Virus record (IMG/VR): IMGVR_UViG_3300033153_007517 | Location: 1 to 20,575 of that record | DNA length: 20,575 nucleotides | From: a virus | Direction: 5' to 3' (one strand) | In this document: one piece after another, positions 1-4,566 of the stretch | How positions within the stretch are numbered: the stretch's first letter is position 1 | How the letters are laid out: the number at the start of each line of letters is the position of its first letter | Program-made: the position numbers and the translations under genes | The notes under the pieces: model-generated | Told to the model about the DNA's origin: nothing | The model's input: the letters and a program-made list of their open reading frames with translations, nothing else | The model's database searches: none

Positions 1-81
1 CCCAAGCAAGTATTACGGCGTATGTAACGCTGATTTCATCTAAGAATAACTCTCAACACAACACAACAAGGAAGAACTAGC

Positions 82-1026
82 ATGCATGATTTAGTATTCA
101 ACGAACAAGGCAACGCGCTCATGGTGTACCGTGACCGTGGCGGTCAAAGTCTGCCATGGCATAGGGAAGGCACCGGTATTAGTGAACCGATTACACTTGA
201 GCAGTTAATCCCGCTATGCGGCTTCGGGCGTGAAATTAGCCTGGTTCCCGCCTGCTATTGGGATAACAAAGCACAGGAAGTGAAACGTATCCCCGAGAGA
301 TTCGCGGTCACCGATGATGCCGGGCGGTGCCTAGGCATAGTTGGAGCGCAGTACACTGTTCTACAGGATTACAAGGTGCTTACAGCGCTTCGCCCATTGG
401 TAGATAACCTCGGGTATACAGTCGAGACTGCCGGTATGCTGCGAGCTGGAGCACAGACTTGGGTACAATTGGGTGCAGACCTAGTAGCCGATGTAAGACC
501 AGGCGATGCCGTACGTGATTATATCCTAGCAGCAAATGCGCACGATGGTTCGCGAGTATTCGAACTGGGCAATACTAGAACACGTGTGGTCTGTTCTAAC
601 ACGTTAGCGGCTGCAAGGCATGAAGGGAAGCTAGCAAGGCTACGCCATAGCGGCGACATTGAAGGCAAGGTGGACCAACTGGTAGCGGTATACAAGCACT
701 GCTTTGAGCAAGATATCGAGCTATGGAAAGCGTTTGCAGGTAAAGCCGTGTTCCAAAATACGCTTGATAACTTCCTTGATAAGTACGTCGGACCAAAGAA
801 GGAAAAAGGGCGCGCAGGAAAGCGAGAGCGAATTGTTGAGGCGTTCGAATCTGGAACTGGTAACGGCGGAGGTACTCTCTGGGACCTGTACAATGGAGTT
901 ACCGAGGTAATCACGCACAAGGGCAACGATGGACAAGGTGCGGCGAAAGCACTACGTAGCACGTGGTTTGGCGCAGGTGCGAAGAACATTCAGCGAGCTA
1001 GTAACATCATTACGAGCATGCTTTGA
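82..1026 (+). CDS. DUF932-type phage/plasmid protein
   Basis: The 314-residue product resembles the DUF932 / phage-plasmid-like family (TIGR03299 type), widespread on phages and plasmids and of unknown biochemical role. Seen directly: an N-terminal stretch ending in RDRGGQSLPWHREGTG, a central region with GIVGAQYTVLQDYKVL, a segment with ANAHDGSRVFELGNTRTRVVCSNTL (about residues 152-175), and a C-terminal helical part ending in WFGAGAKNIQRASNI. That combination of a 'Y.vlQd' motif followed by a 'HDGS...tRvVCsNTL' motif is characteristic of the family, and the length is normal for it. The ATG has a good Shine-Dalgarno AAGGAAG at 68-74, seven bases upstream. Its stop overlaps the possible TTG start of the next gene by four bases. 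Family assignment is from recognition; function is unknown, and a DNA-processing or anti-host role would be speculation. Confidence 0.85.
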   Translation: MHDLVFNEQGNALMVYRDRGGQSLPWHREGTGISEPITLEQLIPLCGFGREISLVPACYWDNKAQEVKRIPERFAVTDDAGRCLGIVGAQYTVLQDYKVLTALRPLVDNLGYTVETAGMLRAGAQTWVQLGADLVADVRPGDAVRDYILAANAHDGSRVFELGNTRTRVVCSNTLAAARHEGKLARLRHSGDIEGKVDQLVAVYKHCFEQDIELWKAFAGKAVFQNTLDNFLDKYVGPKKEKGRAGKRERIVEAFESGTGNGGGTLWDLYNGVTEVITHKGNDGQGAAKALRSTWFGAGAKNIQRASNIITSML

Positions 1027-1679
1027 GCATAACTCTCAAGGAAGCAATCGTGTACACAGGCGGACTGAGCAAGCCAAGTAAAATGCCTGGCTATGCTTAT
1101 GGCCTACCTGCCAAGAGCTGCAAGATAGGAGCACAGCTAGCGAAGGAACCGGGTACGGTATGCAGCGCCTGTTATGCACTGAAAGGAAACTATGTTCGAT
1201 TCAAGAATGTTGCGCTAGCACAGGAGAGGAGATTGGCTAGCATTGGTAAACCAGGGTGGGCCGAGAACATGGTACGACTCATCGAGCACTACTCGCCTGA
1301 GGTATTTCGTTGGCACGATTCGGGCGATATCCAGAGTGCCAACCATCTGAGGCGTATTGTGAACATTGCAACCGCGCTACCTGGTACGAAGTTCTGGCTA
1401 CCGACAAGGGAAGTTCACACGGTACGTGTGTTCATGACGAACAATAGTGTACCAAGTAACCTGTGCATACGTGTAAGCGCACTAGCGCTCGATACAAGGG
1501 CTGCGCCAAAGTATGCCGGGCTGGCAGGGCTTCCGACTAGTACCGTGCATAAGAACGCGCTACCGATTGCAGGTAAGGGCAACTTAGCTTGCCGTGCAAA
1601 CGAGCGCGATGGAACTTGCGGGAACTGCCGAGCATGCTGGGATACGAGAATTGACAACGTGAGCTATCCGGCGCACTGA
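1023..1679 (+). CDS. Gp88-type cysteine-rich phage protein
   Basis: The product resembles the mycobacteriophage Gp88 family of unknown function. Seen directly: YTGGLSKPSKMPGYAYGLPAKSC near the N-terminus, a CSACYALKG motif (C47, C50, with C33 upstream), FRWHDSGDIQ and FWLPTREVH in the middle, and a C-terminal cysteine cluster C190, C199, C202, C205. Six conserved-looking cysteines in two groups suggest a metal or iron-sulfur site. The HDSGD and PTRE strands recall TIM-barrel radical-SAM-like relatives (Gp37/Gp68 type), but that link is inference. Two starts compete: TTG at 1023, overlapping the previous stop by four bases, or GTG at 1050, which has a much better Shine-Dalgarno (AAGGAAG, 1038-1044) and would give 209 residues starting just before YTGGLSKP. 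The gene is probably co-translated with the DUF932 gene. Confidence 0.82.
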   Translation: MSITLKEAIVYTGGLSKPSKMPGYAYGLPAKSCKIGAQLAKEPGTVCSACYALKGNYVRFKNVALAQERRLASIGKPGWAENMVRLIEHYSPEVFRWHDSGDIQSANHLRRIVNIATALPGTKFWLPTREVHTVRVFMTNNSVPSNLCIRVSALALDTRAAPKYAGLAGLPTSTVHKNALPIAGKGNLACRANERDGTCGNCRACWDTRIDNVSYPAH

Positions 1680-1706
1680 TAAACAAATAACCAAGGAGAT
1701 ACGACT

Positions 1707-2042
1707 ATGGAGATTCGACGATTTGAAGGTAAGAGCTACACGAAGCGAACTTCGGGTACAATCAAGGAAGGCGACTTATGGGAATCGGCAGGCCAGCTAT
1801 CGTACTGCTCTGCGTTGGTCGGTGGATTTGCAGAACACACACACGAGAGCTGTTCAGTCTGGCGACCGTGCCAAGTACGCGACGTGAGCACAATCGATGC
1901 AAAGCACTTTGAGCTAGCGAACGAGCTAATCAATCTGCTCCAACAAGAGGAACTGTGCAACCTGGCACTAGATAACAGTGCCGACCGCATCACGCTAGCT
2001 TTTGCGTTGGTCAATAGCGGATTGGTGGTGAAGGCCGAATAA
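1707..2042 (+). CDS. hypothetical protein, 111 aa, last gene before terminator
   Basis: I do not recognise this family. The start is well supported by AGGAG at 1694-1698, eight bases before the ATG. The N-terminal half has a Cys/His-rich stretch (about residues 33-55: C, H, H, C, C around ALVGGFAEHTHESCSVWRPC) that could bind a metal. The C-terminal half is predicted helical and leucine-rich (FELANELINLLQQEELCNLAL), ending KAE. It sits 27 bases after the Gp88-type gene and 29 bases before a strong terminator, so it is the last member of the left transcription unit. Codon use resembles its neighbours. Being an ordinary protein gene is well supported; function is not. Confidence 0.75.
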   Translation: MEIRRFEGKSYTKRTSGTIKEGDLWESAGQLSYCSALVGGFAEHTHESCSVWRPCQVRDVSTIDAKHFELANELINLLQQEELCNLALDNSADRITLAFALVNSGLVVKAE

Positions 2043-2071
2043 TCGCTGTCAAGTAAATAACGCTACCGAAT

Positions 2072-2108
2072 TGCCCCAGTTGGTTTAACCACCGACTGGG
2101 GCATTTTT
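2072..2108 (+). terminator. rho-independent terminator of the left gene block
   Basis: A 13-bp stem (2072-2084 with 2091-2103; TGCCCCAGTTGGT against ACCGACTGGGGCA, one G-U pair) closes a six-base loop and is followed by TTTTT (2104-2108). This is a classic intrinsic terminator placed 29 bases after the 111-residue gene. It separates the left genes from the control region. Confidence 0.9.
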
Positions 2109-2163
2109 GTGTGCCAATATAATGACGCACTGCGTTAGTAGTACTGTGCAGTATAGTGCTAAG

Positions 2164-2219
2164 TGTGAACAAACGTTCACAGTATGACACGAATGTCGTG
2201 GTATGACAATGATGTCATA
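2164..2219. promoter_or_regulatory. operator-like array: three 18-bp dyads on a 19-bp pitch
   Basis: Three consecutive 7-4-7 inverted repeats start at 2164, 2183 and 2202. The first is TGTGAAC-AAAC-GTTCACA (perfect), the second TATGACA-CGAA-TGTCGTG (5 of 7 pairs), the third TATGACA-ATGA-TGTCATA (perfect). The exact 19-bp spacing with one base between sites suggests a dimeric DNA-binding protein loading side by side, though adjacent dimers 19 bp apart would lie on nearly opposite helix faces. The core of the first, GAAC-N4-GTTC, matches the layout of Gram-positive LexA (DinR) boxes, but the other two have GACA half-sites. An isolated TATAAT lies at 2118-2123 without a good -35. The regulator is not identified in this window. 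Confidence 0.6.
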
Positions 2220-2244
2220 GCTGGCACACACACTCACCTACATG

Positions 2245-2374
2245 CAAGTGCAATCTTTACGTACGCAACCCTTGCACCTGTGGTCTGCGAACCCCTGGCA
2301 TGAACCTTGCCGGTGTGGTGTACGAACCCCGGCGCACCTGGCATACATCGTGCCGGTGGGTACTGCTATACCCA
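2245..2374. repeat. tandem hairpins with a duplicated dyad
   Basis: Several hairpins follow one another. Arms 2245-2253 and 2272-2280 pair at 8 of 9 positions. A 22-bp unit occurs twice, at 2294-2315 and 2337-2358 (43 bp apart), with both outer arms CCTGGCAT and TGCCGGTG identical and differences only in the six central bases. A perfect TGGGTA / TACCCA dyad with a six-base loop follows at 2357-2374. A second direct repeat, TGTGGTnTnCGAACCCC, occurs at 2279-2295 and 2314-2330 (15 of 17 identical). Conserved arms with a variable centre point to a protein-binding dyad or an RNA hairpin. Confidence 0.55.
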
Positions 2375-2575
2375 GTAGAAAGTACTTGACAACTGAAGTA
2401 GACGTGGTTACGCACACTTAGAGCATGTCAAGGTTTATCTCACTTATTCACTAGGGTGTGCCGTCTCCGGTAAAAGTTGCAGGGGGGCGGGTACCCCCGC
2501 AGGATTTGCGTGGCATGAAAGTTGCTGTCTCTGTCAAATTCTACTAGTAAAATCACTTTTCCCTAGCCCTACATA

Positions 2576-2635
2576 GTAAAGCGACCTTTACTTTATACGT
2601 AAGTACCTGTACTGTATGATTTGCTTGCAAATCAT
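2576..2635. repeat. palindrome cluster ending in a perfect 9-2-9 palindrome
   Basis: Three perfect dyads are packed into 60 bp: GTAAAG-CGAC-CTTTAC (2576-2591), AGTAC-CT-GTACT (2602-2613), and ATGATTTGC-TT-GCAAATCAT (2616-2635). The last has no uridine run after it, so it is not a terminator. It looks like a repressor operator, especially because its first bases coincide with a -10-like hexamer. Confidence 0.6.
2592..2620 (+). promoter_or_regulatory. possible promoter overlapped by the 9-2-9 palindrome
   Basis: TTTATA (2592-2597, 4 of 6 matches to TTGACA) is followed after 17 bp by TATGAT (2615-2620, 5 of 6 matches to TATAAT). The perfect palindrome at 2616-2635 covers the -10 and the expected transcription start, which is where a repressor would block. 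Hexamer matches are imperfect and nothing but sequence supports it. Confidence 0.4.
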
Positions 2636-2675
2636 TCTGGTTACTCGTACTACGGTTCTTGCTTCCGTCTAAGGG

Positions 2676-2719
2676 CTATAATTATGGAAGTGAACGTAGT
2701 GAACTAACACTAATTATAG
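2676..2719. repeat. 9-bp inverted repeat flanking AGTGAAC direct repeats
   Basis: CTATAATTA (2676-2684) and TAATTATAG (2711-2719) are perfect inverted copies 26 bp apart. Each arm contains a TATAAT hexamer, one on each strand, pointing inward. Between them AGTGAAC occurs twice, at 2689-2695 and 2698-2704, on a 9-bp period; GTGAAC is also the half-site of the perfect dyad at 2164. No good -35 element accompanies either hexamer. Possible operator or divergent control site. Confidence 0.45.
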
Positions 2720-2813
2720 TAATGTTACCCACCCGCCCAACCGATACTCATCTTATTAGCTAATGAAGTTATCAATACTTACAGAATAGTTTACTTCTTA
2801 TGTACGATTTCTC

Positions 2814-2842
2814 TTTACTTTTAGCCAAAAATATGATACTAT
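2814..2842 (+). promoter_or_regulatory. candidate promoter for the structural operon
   Basis: TTTACT (2814-2819; TT-AC match to TTGACA) is followed, after a 17-bp A-rich spacer, by TACTAT (2837-2842, 4 of 6 matches to TATAAT). Transcription from here would start near 2849 and give a leader of about 195 bases before the ATG at 3045, carrying the folded element at 2882-2964 and the hairpin at 2996-3018. An ATACTA-TAT-TAGTAT dyad (2836-2850) overlaps the -10. Confidence 0.4.
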
Positions 2843-2881
2843 ATTAGTATATAGCAGTTGATGTGTAGCTAAGACGTAAGC

Positions 2882-2964
2882 AGGAACCGGTACTCTGGCG
2901 AGTACGTTGTTACTTCGGAAAACACTTCGTTACTTCCTTGTAACAATTTGTATATTAGGTTCCT
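2882..2964 (+). ncRNA. putative structured leader RNA (three-way junction)
   Basis: Three perfect stems nest without conflict. P1 pairs AGGAACC (2882-2888) with GGTTCCT (2958-2964). P2 pairs GTACTC (2890-2895) with GAGTAC (2900-2905) over a TGGC loop. P3 pairs TTGTTAC (2907-2913) with GTAACAA (2940-2946), with a possible GGAA/TTCC inner helix (2917-2920 with 2934-2937). P1 and P2 are one base apart, and P2 and P3 are one base apart, as in compact junctions. It lies about 80 bases before the first packaging gene. It could be a cis-regulatory leader or a separate small RNA; I know no family that matches. Based on pairing alone. Confidence 0.4.
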
Positions 2965-2995
2965 TTGATTACTTGGAGTTATTCACAGCAATTGC

Positions 2996-3018
2996 GTGGT
3001 TACGTTCACCGTAACTAC
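2996..3018 (+). promoter_or_regulatory. hairpin 26 bases before the packaging operon start
   Basis: GTGGTTACG (2996-3004) pairs with CGTAACTAC (3010-3018), nine pairs with one G-U, over the loop TTCAC. No uridine run follows, so it is not an intrinsic terminator. The following ATG at 3045 has no recognisable Shine-Dalgarno, so the hairpin may influence initiation or protect the mRNA 5' part. Confidence 0.45.
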
Positions 3019-3044
3019 TGATCACGTAGACGCACTCACAAAAT

Positions 3045-3521
3045 ATGATTGAGAACACACCCAGGTGCAGATTATGTGGACATCAACTTAAGGCCGAATC
3101 GGGCTGCGATGTGTGCCTGCCAGTTAAGTCAAGTCTGGTCTGGCCCGTCATAACAGATAAGGCTTCCGAAACATCGGCCCAGTCTGTTATCAGCACCACT
3201 CTCCGCGTTACCCGCCGACGCATGAGCCGACTTGAGAAGGCCATAGGTAACGAGGGCGCAGACTACGATTCACGGTTCACACGGGATCTGGCTAGCCTCA
3301 GCCGCACGCTAAAGGAACTCGCCGCAGAACAGCGCAAGCTCGAAGACCGCGAGGAAGCAAATTACGCCCGACTAGGTATCGAGGGCAAGATGGACCTCAT
3401 GGTATCCGAGTTCTTTGCACAGCTCCCCGAGGATTTCCAGGTACGGCTGCTAACGAAGATGCGCGAAACGTACAACAAGCAGAACGCTAGCTTACTTCCC
3501 GAGGGTTCTTCCGATGAGTAG
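3045..3521 (+). CDS. zinc-ribbon/coiled-coil protein, candidate small terminase
   Basis: The 158-residue product begins with a zinc ribbon (C8-x2-C11-x9-C21-x2-C24), has a Ser/Thr-rich linker to about residue 55, then a charged helical region with coiled-coil character (DYDSRFTRDLASLSRTLKEL onward) and an acidic C-terminus. Position is the best clue: it opens the packaging gene block, with TerL three genes later, and no other gene is a better small-terminase candidate. Small terminases are DNA-recognition oligomers with helical oligomerisation domains, which fits loosely; the zinc ribbon would be the DNA-binding part. No clear Shine-Dalgarno precedes the ATG. It overlaps the next small gene by eight bases. 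A non-packaging regulator remains possible. Confidence 0.6.
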   Translation: MIENTPRCRLCGHQLKAESGCDVCLPVKSSLVWPVITDKASETSAQSVISTTLRVTRRRMSRLEKAIGNEGADYDSRFTRDLASLSRTLKELAAEQRKLEDREEANYARLGIEGKMDLMVSEFFAQLPEDFQVRLLTKMRETYNKQNASLLPEGSSDE

Positions 3522-3687
3522 TGATATCAACCCTACCTGCGAGGTGTGCTCCACAGCGGTTCTAACACCTCCCAAGCACAAGCGCATGCCTACCCCCAAG
3601 CTTTGCACTGCATGCCGTAAGGCGCGCTCAAAAGCTGTTCTCGAAGCAGCTAAGCAACGCGCACGAGAAGCACTGAACATTGACTAG
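3514..3687 (+). CDS. 57-residue zinc-ribbon miniprotein
   Basis: A small gene in a different frame from both neighbours, overlapping each by eight bases. The product has two CxxC knuckles (C9-x2-C12 and C31-x2-C34), a proline/lysine-rich stretch between them (TPPKHKRMPTPK), and a basic C-terminal helix (RKARSKAVLEAAKQRAREAL). This is the layout of a one-zinc ribbon with a basic nucleic-acid-binding helix. GAGGG at 3501-3505 may serve as Shine-Dalgarno. The perfect fit between two genes and the intact paired cysteines make it likely to be real. Its cysteine layout echoes the zinc ribbon of the preceding gene. Function is unknown; a DNA- or RNA-binding accessory to packaging or transcription is inference. 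Confidence 0.7.
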   Translation: MSSDINPTCEVCSTAVLTPPKHKRMPTPKLCTACRKARSKAVLEAAKQRAREALNID

Positions 3688-4123
3688 CAAGACAGGAGTA
3701 CAATTTCGAGAGCTAGACCTAGATAACAAGTCTGAGGTCGGCTTCGTATACAAGTCCTGGCTAGGTAGCTACAAGAACCACGCCGGGGTTGTACCGTACG
3801 CTATCTACCGAGAACTATACCAAGGTTTGCTCGATCGGATCATTCGCCGCCCTGGCTGTATGGTCGTGATGATCACACACCCGACCGATGACAACTTTCT
3901 CTTCGGCTTTGCCGTAGTCGAGCGCGATTCGCCCACACTTCACTACCTGTACGTCAAATACGAGTACAGAAAGCGCGGAGTTGCCACCGATACATTGAAA
4001 TTCCTTGGTATTGGCCCTTCCGACGAGTTCATTTACACACATAGCACCAAACTAGGACGAGATTTCCTAAATAAGCGTGGCGGGCGCTGCAAAGAGCAGT
4101 TTGTACGCGGCGACCTACCGTAA
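3680..4123 (+). CDS. GNAT-like acetyltransferase-fold protein
   Basis: The 147-residue product shows the GNAT core: a beta strand FLFGFAVVER (about residues 73-82), then LHYLYVKYEYRKRGVATDTLKFL (88-109), in which RKRGVA (97-102) fits the acetyl-CoA-binding pattern (R/Q-x-x-G-x-G/A). Length is typical for a minimal GNAT, and the C-terminal third is short. The TTG start overlaps the previous stop region by eight bases; no ATG exists upstream in frame. GNAT-like proteins have been seen near packaging genes of other phages, where their substrate is unknown. It may modify a protein, or keep only the fold. Catalytic activity is not demonstrated by the sequence. Confidence 0.7.
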   Translation: MTSKTGVQFRELDLDNKSEVGFVYKSWLGSYKNHAGVVPYAIYRELYQGLLDRIIRRPGCMVVMITHPTDDNFLFGFAVVERDSPTLHYLYVKYEYRKRGVATDTLKFLGIGPSDEFIYTHSTKLGRDFLNKRGGRCKEQFVRGDLP

Positions 4124-4124
4124 C

Positions 4125-4487
4125 ATGCGAATTAACCTCGATAAAATCGAAACTACCGACAAGATCAACGGCCTTGGCCTAAAACGCACCATCGATAGCA
4201 AGCAGTACAAAGAGTTATACCTCGATACCGATCTTGGCTGCTACGTAGTGGTTCGCAAGGATTCCGATAGCCCCGATAGCAAATATTCAGGCCGGATCTT
4301 CGTAGAACGCAGTTCGGTAGCATGCGCACAGATTTCCCGCGATTCAGTACCAAAGCATCAGCCCATCGGCACGCCCGACGAGCTGGATACGCCTTCCGGT
4401 ACGAAGCGCAAATCAAGAACACAGGCCACGTCGAAAAAGGCCCTAACCGAGAAGATCGCAGCTCGCAAAGCTGCCAAGGCTGAGTAG
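4125..4487 (+). CDS. hypothetical protein with basic C-terminal tail, 120 aa
   Basis: I do not recognise this family. I prefer the ATG at 4125, one base after the GNAT stop, to an earlier in-frame start at 4077 that would lie inside the GNAT gene. The N-terminal two thirds appear to form a small alpha/beta domain (MRINLDKIETTDKINGLGLKR... LYLDTDLGCYVVVRKD... GRIFVERS). The last 35 residues are a lysine/arginine/alanine-rich tail (GTKRKSRTQATSKKALTEKIAARKAAKAE) suited to nucleic-acid contact. It sits directly before TerL, whose open frame begins inside this gene. A DNA-binding packaging accessory is a guess from position and charge. Confidence 0.7.
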   Translation: MRINLDKIETTDKINGLGLKRTIDSKQYKELYLDTDLGCYVVVRKDSDSPDSKYSGRIFVERSSVACAQISRDSVPKHQPIGTPDELDTPSGTKRKSRTQATSKKALTEKIAARKAAKAE

Positions 4488-4566
4488 GTTCAAGCACCTA
4501 GTCGCAGGACTAGCCGATGCGGCAAGCACCGATCGCCGCGACCTCGATACCAAGACAGCAGCCCGA

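Larger units (their letters stand above)
2109..3044. other. non-coding control region rich in palindromes
   Basis: About 0.94 kb lie between the left terminator and the first packaging gene, in a genome where genes otherwise touch or overlap. No reading frame here has convincing coding character. The longest + frame noted (2242-2421, 59 codons, ATG) lacks a Shine-Dalgarno and runs through repeated hairpin sequence. The region carries a dense series of inverted repeats: 2164-2219, 2245-2280, 2294-2374, 2482-2500, 2576-2635, 2676-2719, 2755-2764, 2836-2850, 2882-2964 and 2996-3018. It is more AT-rich towards the right (about 2520-2870). Likely a transcriptional control region for the structural operon; a replication origin or small-RNA locus is also possible. 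Confidence 0.7.

Noticed and set aside
1-27. Short open stretch ending in TAA at 25-27, a possible tail of an upstream gene
   Set aside because: Only eight codons are visible, too few to support a call; the rest to base 81 holds only the ribosome site of the DUF932 gene.
2242-2421. 59-codon ATG frame in the control region on the + strand
   Set aside because: No Shine-Dalgarno, no coding-like codon pattern, and it runs through hairpin repeats whose conservation follows dyad arms rather than codons.
2385-2432. TTGACA at 2386-2391 as a promoter -35
   Set aside because: No acceptable -10 hexamer at 16-18 bp; it is also one arm of a CTTGACA/TGTCAAG inverted repeat, so the match may be incidental.
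2109-3044. CRISPR array or tRNA gene in the control region
   Set aside because: Repeats are two or three copies with unequal spacing and dyad symmetry, not regular repeat-spacer units; no cloverleaf or T-loop sequence was found.
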